64,000 bases of DNA, from positions 186,001 through 250,000 of the forward strand of contig NZ_ATVQ01000002.1 of the NCBI RefSeq assembly GCF_000420805.1, given 5' to 3'. A model generated the notes under the pieces. It had not been told where the DNA came from, searched no databases, and saw only the letters and a program-made list of their open reading frames with translations. Below are positions 54,415 to 63,383 of the stretch, piece after piece. Both the position numbers and the translations under genes were made by a program. Numbering within the stretch: the first letter of the stretch is position 1; the number at the start of each line of letters is the position of its first letter. Source of the DNA: Yaniella halotolerans DSM 15476. GTDB lineage: Bacteria > Actinomycetota > Actinomycetes > Actinomycetales > Micrococcaceae.

Positions 54415-55371
54415 ATGGAATGTATGTCTGAATTTTCTGGCGTGGACCAGAGCTTCCTTGGCTGGTTGGCGACGCACACTCCCACCTTGTCTGGGCGAAC
54501 GTCTCGCGCTGCACGGGTGATGGTTGCGGCTTTCGAGGGTTGGTCTGATGCTGGTGACGCTGCGACGGACGCGATCGAAGAAATCGCCCGACAAACGAAC
54601 GCCGAACTCATGACCGAGCTGAACCAAGACGACTACTACGATTATCAAGTCACCCGACCGGTTGTGACGAGAAATGCAGATGGCACCAGTCAGATAGCCT
54701 GGCCGAGCACGAGGGTATTCCACTCCGTCGCGGGACAGACACAACCTGATCAGCCCGAGCTGTTCATGATTCTCGGTACAGAGCCCAGTCTGCGTTGGCG
54801 GTATTTCGTTAAGGAAATTCTCGACTACGCCGAAGAATGGGACATTGATGCCATTGTCATAACCGGAGCTCTACTGGCAGATGTGCCACACTCACGGCCC
54901 CTAACACCGTCAAAATCCTCCGCTCATAAGGAACTACGGGAGACTTTGAAAGGCTACGCACAGCCCACATATGAAGGTCCTACCGGTATTACCGGTGTGC
55001 TGACGACTGCCTCTGCATCTCGAGGATTCCCAACAGTATCGGCGTGGGTCACAGTGCCCCATTATGTTGCACAGGCACCGTCCCCCAAAGCCCAACTGGC
55101 CTTGGTTCGAGAACTCGAGGAGCTCCTGGGCCTGCGCTTGGATATGAATCTCTTATCTGACGATGCAGCGGCTTGGGAGCGGGGTGTCGATGAGCTTGCT
55201 GGCGAAGACCCAGACGTAGCGGCTTATATTGAACAGTTGGAAAAAGCTCGCGACACAGAACAACTGCCAGAGGCATCGGGTGAGCAGATTGCCAAAGATT
55301 TTGAACGCTACCTGAAACGCCGTAATGACGATGACGGTGGTACTGCCTCTCAAGGAGAAGGCACTCACTAA
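54415..55371 (+). CDS. PAC2 family protein
   Basis: A 318-residue member of the PAC2 (proteasome assembly chaperone 2) family, common in actinobacteria with unknown function. Core segments are VMVAAFEGWSDAGDAATDAI, MILGTEPSLRWRYFVKEILD and GALLADVPHSRP. The C-terminus is charged and ends KRRNDDDGGTASQGEG. Despite its name, a link to a proteasome is unproven, and none is encoded here. It is the only plus-strand gene in a long minus-strand block. Confidence 0.92.
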   Translation: MECMSEFSGVDQSFLGWLATHTPTLSGRTSRAARVMVAAFEGWSDAGDAATDAIEEIARQTNAELMTELNQDDYYDYQVTRPVVTRNADGTSQIAWPSTRVFHSVAGQTQPDQPELFMILGTEPSLRWRYFVKEILDYAEEWDIDAIVITGALLADVPHSRPLTPSKSSAHKELRETLKGYAQPTYEGPTGITGVLTTASASRGFPTVSAWVTVPHYVAQAPSPKAQLALVRELEELLGLRLDMNLLSDDAAAWERGVDELAGEDPDVAAYIEQLEKARDTEQLPEASGEQIAKDFERYLKRRNDDDGGTASQGEGTH

Positions 55372-55417
55372 AAGACCTTTGCAAAAGCTGAGGGGCGCCC
55401 CTCGTCTTGAGTGAAAA

Positions 55418-56692
55418 TTAGTACAGCTTGATGCCTAAGAGTGCATCGACAATAACTGCTACGTTAATAGACTGCAGATTGGAATCGCGCGGCACAGCTT
55501 GTTGGGTAGCCTGCGCCGCCCAGGCATCCACGGCTTCTAATGCACGTGGAGCATCGAGATCGTCTGACATGGCTGAAAAGATTTCTGTTGTGAGTGCTTC
55601 AGCCTGTCCCGGTTGCTCGAAGGCCATGGCTGTCTTCCATGATTCGAGTCGCTGATTTGCGGCGGTCAGAGCATGATCCGTGTAGGACCAATCACTGCGG
55701 TAGTGATTATCCAGAAGCAGTGTACGAATCGCCATCGGCGACTCGCCGCGAGCAACCAAATTGGACACCAATTCTAAGTTGCCCAGAGACTTGGACATTT
55801 TCACACCGTCGAGGCCAACCATGCCGGAGTGAACATAGTGCTTAGACATCGGGCTGTCTGTTACCGAAGTCGCATGTGCCGCAGAGAACTCGTGATGCGG
55901 GAACCGTAGATCTGAGCCACCGCCTTGCACCGTAAATGGCACCGGTAGCGTGTGGTGAGCGATCGCAGAGCATTCAACATGCCAACCTGGACGGCCGGCT
56001 CCCAACACGTCGTCGTGCCAGTAGGGCTCGCCTTCCCGACGAGCCGACCAGATCAACGGATCGAGAGGATTCTTCTTACCGGCACGGTCGGGATCGCCGC
56101 CCCGTTCGGGGAAAATCTCTTCCATTTCATCCTGCGAGTATGCACTGACTGAACCGAGACGCCAGTCTGAATGCTGTTCGGCGGCCTCGATAGAGAAATA
56201 GATGTCGCCTGCAGGGTTCTGGTCGTCGCCCTCAACGGTATAGGCCACGCCGGCATCCATCATTTGGCGTACAAGGGTGCGAATCCAATCAACCGTTTCT
56301 GCGACGCCTAGGTAATGTGACGGAGCCAAAACGTTAAGGTGCTGCATATCGGAACGGAACAAGTCGGTTTGTTCTTGACCGAGTTCCTGGTAGTCCACGC
56401 CAATTTCTCGAGCCCGTTCAAATAAGGGATCATCTACATCGGTGACATTTTGCGTATAAGTAACACGATATCCTGCAGCGATCCAATAACGGTAGAGCAA
56501 ATCAAACGCTACGTAGGTGTTGGCGTGGCCCAGGTGCGTTGCATCGTAGGGCGTGATGCCGCAAACATACATCGTGGCGTGGTTATCGTGCACGCTCACC
56601 CGCTGTTTTTGCTGGGTGGCGGTGTCAAAGAGTTGCAGACCATCTTCCTGTTTCGGAATGGCAACCGGAAATGGAGTAATCCAAGATTTCAT
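55418..56692 (-). CDS. mshC: Cysteine--1-D-myo-inosityl 2-amino-2-deoxy-alpha-D-glucopyranoside ligase
   Basis: Third-stage enzyme of mycothiol synthesis that joins cysteine to GlcN-Ins using ATP. Related to CysRS, it has the HIGH-type motif THLGHANTYVAFD, the zinc-site CGIT (near residue 44) and KMSKSLGN. At 424 residues it is shorter than CysRS, whose C-terminal tRNA-binding part is absent. mshA is also in this window. Confidence 0.95.
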   Translation of the reverse strand: MKSWITPFPVAIPKQEDGLQLFDTATQQKQRVSVHDNHATMYVCGITPYDATHLGHANTYVAFDLLYRYWIAAGYRVTYTQNVTDVDDPLFERAREIGVDYQELGQEQTDLFRSDMQHLNVLAPSHYLGVAETVDWIRTLVRQMMDAGVAYTVEGDDQNPAGDIYFSIEAAEQHSDWRLGSVSAYSQDEMEEIFPERGGDPDRAGKKNPLDPLIWSARREGEPYWHDDVLGAGRPGWHVECSAIAHHTLPVPFTVQGGGSDLRFPHHEFSAAHATSVTDSPMSKHYVHSGMVGLDGVKMSKSLGNLELVSNLVARGESPMAIRTLLLDNHYRSDWSYTDHALTAANQRLESWKTAMAFEQPGQAEALTTEIFSAMSDDLDAPRALEAVDAWAAQATQQAVPRDSNLQSINVAVIVDALLGIKLY

Positions 56693-56754
56693 GAAAACTA
56701 GCGTGTTCCTTACGAATGACGTTTATCCGATGAGGGTTTTGCACTGGCGGCGGA

Positions 56755-57588
56755 TCAGGCGTTAATGATCCCTAAGCCAAGCAGGACATACAATGCCGCA
56801 CCCAGCAGGATGCGGTACCAAACAAAGATTTTGAACGAGTTGTTTGAAATAAATCTCATCAGCCATGCGATAATCGCATATCCGACGAAGAATGCGACGA
56901 CTGTCGCTACCAGTGTCTCGAGCATGCCGTAGGTTGCTGCCGGATCTGGGCTAGCAATCGATTGCCCGAGCTTATAGAAGCCTGAGGCAAAGACCGCGGG
57001 AACCGCAAGCAGGAACGCATAGCGCGCTGCAGCCTGTCGGGTATATCCCAGAGCCAAACCCATCGTGATGGTCCCGCCAGAGCGTGACACACCAGGTATG
57101 AGCGCCATTGCCTGAGCGAACCCGTACAAGATACCGTCTCGCCAGGTCAGCTTCCTGATGGGCTTGATCTGTTTGCCCCACGTATCTGCCATGGCAAGGA
57201 TCACGCCAAAAACAATCAGCATGGTTGCTACGAGCCAAAGTGAGCGGAACGTAGTGTCAATATATTCTTCGAATAATAGGCCGAGCACACCGATGGGAAT
57301 CGAGCCGACAATAATGAGCCAGCCCATACGCACATCCGGATCCGAGTGGGCGACTTTCCCAGCTAATGCTCGACACCACTGAGTAATGATTCTTGTGATG
57401 TCTCGCCAGAAGTAAAGAAGTACAGCAAGCTCGGTACCAATTTGGGTGATGGCGGTAAACGCCGCACCAGGATCAGCTGCGCCGGGCAAGAATTCGCCGA
57501 CGACGCGCAGGTGCGCCGACGATGAGATCGGCAAAAATTCTGTTAGGCCTTGCACCAGGCCTAGGATGATAACTTCAATCCAGTTCAC
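56755..57588 (-). CDS. uppP: Undecaprenyl-diphosphatase (BacA/UppP)
   Basis: Membrane phosphatase that recycles undecaprenyl diphosphate to the monophosphate; overexpression gives bacitracin resistance. The 277-residue product has about eight helices, with the active-site segments [20 protein letters not shown] and [20 protein letters not shown]. Located 62 bases from mshC, in the same direction. Confidence 0.95.
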   Translation of the reverse strand: MNWIEVIILGLVQGLTEFLPISSSAHLRVVGEFLPGAADPGAAFTAITQIGTELAVLLYFWRDITRIITQWCRALAGKVAHSDPDVRMGWLIIVGSIPIGVLGLLFEEYIDTTFRSLWLVATMLIVFGVILAMADTWGKQIKPIRKLTWRDGILYGFAQAMALIPGVSRSGGTITMGLALGYTRQAAARYAFLLAVPAVFASGFYKLGQSIASPDPAATYGMLETLVATVVAFFVGYAIIAWLMRFISNNSFKIFVWYRILLGAALYVLLGLGIINA

Positions 57589-57648
57589 TCGGACAACCCT
57601 ACGACACTCAAATGGAAAAGTTTTGAAGCTACGACACGTTGACCTTAG

Positions 57649-57951
57649 TTAGTTATCTTCGCCGCTGTTATTGTCGTCGTCAATGTCGAAATCATCGAAG
57701 TCATCCTCGTCATCGTCGTAGTCATCGAAGTCGTCGTCCTCATCATCGTCGTCTTCGAAGACATCTAGCGGCGTGACCTCTCCCGTAGCGTCGTAGAGCG
57801 CATCTTCATAGCCCTCGAATGCGTCAGCCAGGGCGTAATAGGTGTGCTCCAATGTTGGATCATCTTCGCCACGTTTGTTCGTTGCGGCAGCAAAGTGTTC
57901 TTGGAGTGCGGAAACAAGTGCGTCTAGCGAGACGCGAGGATCGATGCTCAT
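57649..57951 (-). CDS. Small protein with acidic Asp/Glu-rich tail
   Basis: A 100-residue protein with a helical N-terminal half (SIDPRVSLDALVSALQEHFA, EHTYYALADAFEGYEDALYD) and a C-terminal third made almost only of Asp, Glu, Phe and Tyr. Similar small acidic-tail proteins are annotated as hypothetical in Micrococcales. No catalytic motif is visible. The tail could bind a basic partner or metal ions (speculation). Confidence 0.75.
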   Translation of the reverse strand: MSIDPRVSLDALVSALQEHFAAATNKRGEDDPTLEHTYYALADAFEGYEDALYDATGEVTPLDVFEDDDDEDDDFDDYDDDEDDFDDFDIDDDNNSGEDN

Positions 57952-58117
57952 GGAGTCTAGATTATCGTGGATTATGCCGAGGGACTACACTTTATGCGTT
58001 TATGTGCTTGGCCTGCTGCGAAACAGTAAAATCGATACGTTCCGATTTCGAGGCCAGCTGACTACAGTAGATGTACTATTCCAAGGATAGCGCGCTAACC
58101 AGTAGGAGGACCAGCGA

Positions 58118-58357
58118 GTGCGAGAGACCCCGATTGCCAGCAGTGTCGATGCTCTAACCCGGAAGAACGCATGGGAATATTTGGTGATTACTGTTGCGCC
58201 GAATGATTCATTGGCGGCTGCTCGACAACGGCTAGTTGAACACGCAGAATACGGACAATGGGAGTTGCAAAGATCACTGCTGTACAGGGGTGGGACTCGA
58301 CGTTTTTGGTTGCGACGCAAGGCCATAAAGGTCGAGTCCACCCTCGTTGTGGTGTGA
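58118..58357 (+). CDS. DUF5703 family protein
   Basis: A 79-residue conserved actinobacterial protein of unknown function. The pattern WEYLVITVAPNDSLAAARQR, LVEHAEYGQWELQRSLLYRG and RRFWLRRKAIK fits DUF5703. The start is GTG at 58118. It is convergent with the acyl-CoA dehydrogenase gene, the stops being adjacent. Confidence 0.82.
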   Translation: MRETPIASSVDALTRKNAWEYLVITVAPNDSLAAARQRLVEHAEYGQWELQRSLLYRGGTRRFWLRRKAIKVESTLVVV

Positions 58358-59533
58358 CTATTCGCTGATCGGCCCGAGGCCAAAGGTAGCAAATGTCGTG
58401 TGAGCCGATTCGTCGTCTGACGGGTGATACATCCCGGCCATGACGTCACGATAGAGTCGTGCAATTTCCTCAGAGCGGTGGAACCCCGCTCCTCCGGCGG
58501 CCTCGAACGCATAATCGACCTGTGCTTTGGCAATCCGAACGGCCGAAATCTTGTTGGCTACCAAGCGTGTGGACCACTCATCACCGTAGTCAGTGAGTTG
58601 CGTGATGGCTTCGGCTAGCCCGGTTATCTGTTGGTCCTGACTCATTTGACGCAAAATTGCTTCGCCGTGTTTATAGCGCAGGATCGGGTCCTGGGACAGC
58701 GCGGCGTCATTGACCTTCGATTTTCGGCTTTGCAGCTTTTCCGCGGCTATTTCCACCGCCCGGTCGCCAATCCCCGCATAGACGGCTGAAGTAAATGTCA
58801 AGAATGCGGCGAAAATACCAAACGTAAGCAAGTCTTGATTGGGGCCGGTTGGAATACGACGAATGATTCTATCGGCGGGAACTTTGGCGCCATTGAGATG
58901 TGTCACAAACGAATGTGTTGCTCGCATACCGAGCATGTCCCAGTGGGAACCATCAGACTCGGTATTGCCTTCTGAACGATCCAGGATCGCATAGATCAAT
59001 TCAGCGCCATCTGGGGTCTTGCCGAAAATACCTAACCGTGTCCACGCGGGTGACAAAGTAGTAAAAATTTTCGTGCCGGTAAACTTGAACGAACCATCAC
59101 CAACTTCCTCAGCGACGGTTTCCGCATCGAACAGCACAGCGTCGTTGCCTGCTTCAGAGATGCCAAACGCATAGGTCTCTCCTGCGCCAGTTTCCTCGAG
59201 GATGAAGTCGAGGTCATGATTGCCATTCGCCTGGAATATACTCGCTACGCCGGACCAAATCAGATGCATATTGACGGCTAAAGCGGTTGCCGGGGCATAG
59301 GCCGCAAGTTTTTTCTGGGCATCAACAACGGCGGCGAAACTCCAGCCCAATCCTCCGTCTTTTTCCGAGGAAAGTGCAGCTAGGTATCCCGTGCGACGAA
59401 GCACCTCGAGATCCTGATAAGGAAACTCATTGCGCTCGTCGTAACCAGCAGCACGTTCACGAATTCCAGTCAGAATTTCCTCAGTGAGGATCGTATCTAT
59501 CTGCTGTTGATACCGCGAATAAGGGAAGGCCAT
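58358..59533 (-). CDS. Acyl-CoA dehydrogenase family protein
   Basis: FAD-dependent acyl-CoA dehydrogenase/monooxygenase-like protein. AFGISEAGND...FTGTKIFTTLSPAWTRLG is the middle FAD-binding beta domain; the C-terminal helical domain contains YAFEAAGGAGFHRSEEIARL. From ATG at 59533 with an AAAGGA site it is 391 residues; seven upstream codons are in frame but unlikely. Pattern and length fit the broad group that includes DszC/SfnB-like enzymes; the substrate is unknown. It starts ten bases after the M20 gene. Confidence 0.88.
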   Translation of the reverse strand: MAFPYSRYQQQIDTILTEEILTGIRERAAGYDERNEFPYQDLEVLRRTGYLAALSSEKDGGLGWSFAAVVDAQKKLAAYAPATALAVNMHLIWSGVASIFQANGNHDLDFILEETGAGETYAFGISEAGNDAVLFDAETVAEEVGDGSFKFTGTKIFTTLSPAWTRLGIFGKTPDGAELIYAILDRSEGNTESDGSHWDMLGMRATHSFVTHLNGAKVPADRIIRRIPTGPNQDLLTFGIFAAFLTFTSAVYAGIGDRAVEIAAEKLQSRKSKVNDAALSQDPILRYKHGEAILRQMSQDQQITGLAEAITQLTDYGDEWSTRLVANKISAVRIAKAQVDYAFEAAGGAGFHRSEEIARLYRDVMAGMYHPSDDESAHTTFATFGLGPISE

Positions 59534-59543
59534 CAATTTCCTT

Positions 59544-60887
59544 TCAGGAAGCATTCGTTGCTGGTTCTAGGATGCGCAACAACGCGCGCACCCCGAAATC
59601 CAGTGAGTTGATCGGCATACGTTCGTCGATGCCATGGAAGAGTTTGGGAAATTCCAAATCTGGTGGCAGCTGAAGTGGGATAAAGCCATAACCAGCAATA
59701 CCCAGCCGTGCAAGTGGGTTGTTGTCCGTTCCACCAGACATCATAAACGGCAGGACCACGGCGCCTGGATCTTCTGTAGCAATGGCATCAATCATCGCTT
59801 CAACGAGGGGGCCCGAGTACGGTGCCTCGATAGCTTGCCGCCCATGTTCGTACGTCACTTCCACGTCGTCACCCGCTAGTTCGCGAATCGTTTCTAGTAG
59901 GTGCTCATCCTGACCGGGTAAGGGTCTTGCATCAAGCGTCGCTTCTGCCTTCCCCGGAATGACATTGTGCTTATAGCCGGAGGTCAGACCGGTTGGGTTC
60001 GACGAGTTACTGAGAGTGGAACCCACAAAGGTCACGGCTGATCCGATAGCTTCCAGTTGCGCGCTGGGATCACGCTCATCGAAGGCGACCCCCATGAGTT
60101 CGGAGACCTCCTCCATCAGCTGGCGTGTCGTGGCGGTGTAATGCAGTGGCCACTCGTGGTGACCAATGGACGAAATGGCATCTGCCATCTTTGTTACCGC
60201 GTTGTCCTTATGCTGCGACGAACCATGTCCTGGTGCTCCGGTAGCTGTGAGATTGAGCCAGGCAATGCCCTTTTCGGCTGTTTGTAGAAAATATGCTCGT
60301 TTGCCGGCAACCGTTGCGGTGAAGCCTCCGACTTCAGAAATGGCTTCGCTAGCGCCCGCAAAAAGGTCGGGCCGGTTTGCGACAAGCCATTCGGAACCGT
60401 ACACGCCGCCTGCTTCTTCGTCACCGAAAAACGCAAGGATGATGTCGCGTCTTGGTTGTTGGCCTGTAGCGTGCAAGTGCTCCAGGGCGGTGAGCATGAT
60501 CGCATCCATGCCCTTCATGTCGGCTGCGCCGCGACCGTAGATCATGTCATCAATAACCTCTGCGCCGAATGGATCCACTGACCATTCAGCGGCATCAGCG
60601 GGGACCACGTCGATATGACCGTGCAAAATTAAGGCGGGTGCGGCGGCGTCCCAACCTTTCATGCGTCCAACGACAGACGCGCGGCCGGGCTCTGACTCCA
60701 CGATTTCCGGTTGCATGCCCATGGCGTCCATCAGTCTGGCGCAGTACGATGCAGCATCTGGCTCGCCCCGCGAGTCGTTGCCACCGTAATTTGTGGTGTC
60801 TATTTGAATCAGGTCGCGCGTGATCCTTGCTACTCGATCTCGAAAAATTCCTGGCGTAATCGCGCCATTATCAGTGTGTTCAGCCAT
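59544..60887 (-). CDS. M20/M25/M40 family metallopeptidase
   Basis: Zinc metallohydrolase of 447 residues. Metal motifs are LHGHIDVVPAD, GRGAADMKGMDA and FFGDEEAGG; the dimerisation domain and the C-terminal SGGTDNNPLARLG are present. It probably acts as a peptidase or acylase. It is cotranscribed with the acyl-CoA dehydrogenase and divergent from the tRNA gene. Confidence 0.93.
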   Translation of the reverse strand: MAEHTDNGAITPGIFRDRVARITRDLIQIDTTNYGGNDSRGEPDAASYCARLMDAMGMQPEIVESEPGRASVVGRMKGWDAAAPALILHGHIDVVPADAAEWSVDPFGAEVIDDMIYGRGAADMKGMDAIMLTALEHLHATGQQPRRDIILAFFGDEEAGGVYGSEWLVANRPDLFAGASEAISEVGGFTATVAGKRAYFLQTAEKGIAWLNLTATGAPGHGSSQHKDNAVTKMADAISSIGHHEWPLHYTATTRQLMEEVSELMGVAFDERDPSAQLEAIGSAVTFVGSTLSNSSNPTGLTSGYKHNVIPGKAEATLDARPLPGQDEHLLETIRELAGDDVEVTYEHGRQAIEAPYSGPLVEAMIDAIATEDPGAVVLPFMMSGGTDNNPLARLGIAGYGFIPLQLPPDLEFPKLFHGIDERMPINSLDFGVRALLRILEPATNAS

Positions 60888-60925
60888 AATGGCACTCTAT
60901 CGAACACGACAACGACCGACCATGG

Positions 60926-60954
60926 TGCAACCACCGAATAATTTGTGTTATAGT
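60926..60954 (+). promoter_or_regulatory. Probable promoter of tRNA-Leu
   Basis: A good -10 hexamer TATAGT at 60949-60954 lies 42 bases before the tRNA. A weak -35 may be TGCAAC at 60926-60931. Called by eye. Confidence 0.45.
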
Positions 60955-60996
60955 TATCGCTGTTGCCTTCTCCAGCACCTGGAGGAATCACCACCA

Positions 60997-61082
60997 GCGC
61001 GGGTGGCGGAATTGGTAGACGCGCAGCGTTGAGGTCGCTGTGAGCTTTATCGCTCGTGGGGGTTCAAGTCCCCCTCCGCGCA
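60997..61082 (+). tRNA. tRNA-Leu (anticodon GAG)
   Basis: An 86-base tRNA with acceptor stem GCGCGGG/TCCGCGC, D arm around GGAATTGGTAGAC, anticodon stem CAGCG/CGCTG enclosing TTGAGGT (anticodon GAG, reading CTC and CTT), a long variable arm as expected of a class II tRNA, T arm GGGGG-TTCAAGT-CCCCC and discriminator A. CCA is not encoded. Confidence 0.96.
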
Positions 61083-61097
61083 CGTTGTACGATTGAG

Positions 61098-61137
61098 AAT
61101 CGGGACATGGGAAGCATACCGTGTCCCGATTTTTTCG
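61098..61137 (+). terminator. Terminator after tRNA-Leu
   Basis: AATCGGGACA (61098-61107) pairs with TGTCCCGATT (61122-61131) around a 14-base loop, followed by TTTTCG. Classic intrinsic terminator. Confidence 0.93.
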
Positions 61138-61181
61138 TTTAACATCGACGTTAGTCCTATTCGGTACTAGGTGAGGATTTC

Positions 61182-62402
61182 TTGGGCGCACAATTAACGA
61201 TCGTCATGATCTCCATGCACACCTCCCCGTTGGCGCAGCCCGGACAGGGCGACGCCGGAGGCTTGAACGTCTATCTCAAAAACCTCACCGACGCTTTAAT
61301 TCAGGCTGGTTATCAGGTGCTGAGTTTCACGCGGAAAACAGCGGCAACAGACCAGACCGTTGTGCTCGATGAGGTCACCGGTTCGAAGGTTGTTCCGCTA
61401 AGCGTCGGCCCACTCGCCTTACCTAAAGAAGCTCTGGATCAGTTGACAGCACAATTTGCAGACGACCTTGTACGAGGCGTGGAGCAATATGCCAGACACT
61501 CTGTGGTCTTGCATTCGCATTATTGGCTGTCTGGAATGGTGGCGCACCAAGCTGCGCTGCATCTGAGCGCCCCCGTTGTACACACGATGCACACTTTAGG
61601 GGCTACGAAAAATAGCTCGTCTCCGGGGAGTGAGCCGCCATATCGTGTAGAACGTGAAGCTTTTATCTGCGCACAATCCCATGTAGTCACCGCAAACACG
61701 ATGGTGGAAAAGCAGGAATTGGTACAACATACGGCGGTCATTCCGCAACGCGTGGAAGTTGTCCATCCTGGTGTAGACCACCACGTGTTCTGCCCGGACG
61801 GAGAATCTGAGTGGCCCGGAAGAATGACTCCCAACGTTCCGCGCATTCTTTTCGCAGGCCGCCAGCAGCGATATAAAGGCCCACATGTCCTGCTGCAAGC
61901 GCTAGCGATTTTACGAGATCGTGGCTTTCACACCCTGCCGGTGTTGCATTTTACCGGGGCTGTTTCCGGTTCGCCTGATTATGATTTACATGCCAAGGCA
62001 CATTTACTTGGGGTTGCACAGTGGTGTTCGTTTTCGTCCCCGGTATCACCGGAAATGCTTGCCAGTTATATGCGAGCAGCCGATGTTGTAGCCATGCCTT
62101 CGGTTTCTGAGTCCTTCGGTCTCGTTGCTGTCGAAGCGCAAGCCTGCGGCACCGCGGTGTTAGCTCATAAGGTGGGCGGATTGAATACTGCCGTAGCGGA
62201 TGGCGTCAGCGGGCATCTCGTGGATTCCCTCAATGCAACTGCCTGGGCGGACGCACTGCAGTCTCTGGTTGAGGATCCTGAGCGTTGGCGGGACTATGGC
62301 GCTGCCGGGCTTCAGCATGCAGCACAGTTCTCCTGGGCTGCCATGGCAGAACGAATGGCAGAAATTTATACGTCATGTGTCACCGCCGCTCCCCGGTCAT
62401 AA
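61182..62402 (+). CDS. mshA: D-inositol 3-phosphate glycosyltransferase (mycothiol)
   Basis: GT4 glycosyltransferase that starts mycothiol synthesis by joining GlcNAc to inositol 3-phosphate. The start region MISMHTSPLAQPGQGDAGGL is characteristic of MshA; the GT-B C-terminal E-x7-E motif is SESFGLVAVEAQ. Length is 406 residues. The start is TTG at 61182 with GAGGA at 61173-61177. Another mycothiol gene, mshC, lies at 55.4 kb. Confidence 0.93.
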   Translation: MGAQLTIVMISMHTSPLAQPGQGDAGGLNVYLKNLTDALIQAGYQVLSFTRKTAATDQTVVLDEVTGSKVVPLSVGPLALPKEALDQLTAQFADDLVRGVEQYARHSVVLHSHYWLSGMVAHQAALHLSAPVVHTMHTLGATKNSSSPGSEPPYRVEREAFICAQSHVVTANTMVEKQELVQHTAVIPQRVEVVHPGVDHHVFCPDGESEWPGRMTPNVPRILFAGRQQRYKGPHVLLQALAILRDRGFHTLPVLHFTGAVSGSPDYDLHAKAHLLGVAQWCSFSSPVSPEMLASYMRAADVVAMPSVSESFGLVAVEAQACGTAVLAHKVGGLNTAVADGVSGHLVDSLNATAWADALQSLVEDPERWRDYGAAGLQHAAQFSWAAMAERMAEIYTSCVTAAPRS

Positions 62403-62410
62403 ACACGTTG

Positions 62411-62442
62411 GCCAGCCCCGAAATTTTTTCGGAGCCGGCCAG
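62411..62442. terminator. Hairpin between mshA and the MaoC-like gene
   Basis: Imperfect inverted repeat GGCCAGCCCCGAAA with TTTCGGAGCCGGCC, two mismatches, and a short T-rich centre. It lies between two convergent genes and could stop transcription in both directions, although no long T tail follows. Confidence 0.6.
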
Positions 62443-62465
62443 TGAGCTTCACAGGGTAGTTCGAC

Positions 62466-63383
62466 TTAGTGCAGTCGAATTTCTGCAGTGAAGTGGAGCT
62501 TGTCTTTTCGAGCGTTCCAGCCTGTGATGAGCTCCAGGTCATCAGCCTGGTGATAGTTCACCGCAACCTTGGCTGGTAAACGCATCGGCGAGGCGAATTC
62601 GATCGCCCATGTATACGGTGCCGTGGTTTCGCGTCCTGCTAGCATCCGTCCCGCGGCGTACATACCGTGTGCAATAGCACCTGGCATGCCGAGAGCCTTG
62701 GCTGTGATATTGGACAGGTGAATCGGATTCCGATCGCCTGATACAGCGCCGTAGCGTCGACCGATATCTTTGGGCAGGTGCCACTGAGCAGTTATTGCTG
62801 GTGGTTGAAAGCGTTCCCTCTGCGGCCGTTGAGGTTGTTCTGCACCCGGTAGCTGGACTGACCGTGACAGATACAGTGCCATGGATTGCCACAGTAATTT
62901 GTCGGTCGTCGGGTCGAAAATCTGCACCCAGATTTCCACCGTTGTGCCTGCGTGATGTGGTGCCAGGTTTTGGGCCCAGGTTGCAATGCGCAGCGGTTGC
63001 CCAATGGGGATATCAGACATGTGCCAAACCTTGTGCTGTAGATGGACCATGCCTAAAAGCGGCAGCGGGAAGTCCCGTTCAGCCATCATTGCAGTGGAAA
63101 GGCTAAATGCCGTGATATGTGCGGTTAATGATGGTGCCGAGTTGTGACCAACGCTGCCGGAGGCACCCAGCAGAGAGTTGTAGTCGTCGACCAGCTGACG
63201 CGAGATTACATCAGTCGTTTGCCAGCACGTGCCCGGTAAGCTCACCGCAATAGGTTTTTTAGGACGTACGACACTGGCTGCAACTTTGCCATACGACGAA
63301 GTCAGCGAGGGCGTCTCCTGTACGGAGACGATCCGCAGTGATTCTGGTTTTGGGTCCGAGTCAATGATGTTTGGTGTTTCCAT
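62466..63383 (-). CDS. MaoC-like hydratase/dehydratase family protein
   Basis: A 305-residue double hot-dog protein. The hydratase motif is clear: GAVSGDRNPIHLSNITAKAL with IAHGMYAAGRM following. Substrate is probably a 3-hydroxyacyl- or enoyl-thioester. Start ATG at 63383 (METPNIID) shares one base with the stop of the reductase gene (TAATG), so they are translated together; an in-frame ATG at 63410 would overlap the reductase. Likely paired with the reductase in fatty-acid or polyester-type metabolism. Confidence 0.88.
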   Translation of the reverse strand: METPNIIDSDPKPESLRIVSVQETPSLTSSYGKVAASVVRPKKPIAVSLPGTCWQTTDVISRQLVDDYNSLLGASGSVGHNSAPSLTAHITAFSLSTAMMAERDFPLPLLGMVHLQHKVWHMSDIPIGQPLRIATWAQNLAPHHAGTTVEIWVQIFDPTTDKLLWQSMALYLSRSVQLPGAEQPQRPQRERFQPPAITAQWHLPKDIGRRYGAVSGDRNPIHLSNITAKALGMPGAIAHGMYAAGRMLAGRETTAPYTWAIEFASPMRLPAKVAVNYHQADDLELITGWNARKDKLHFTAEIRLH

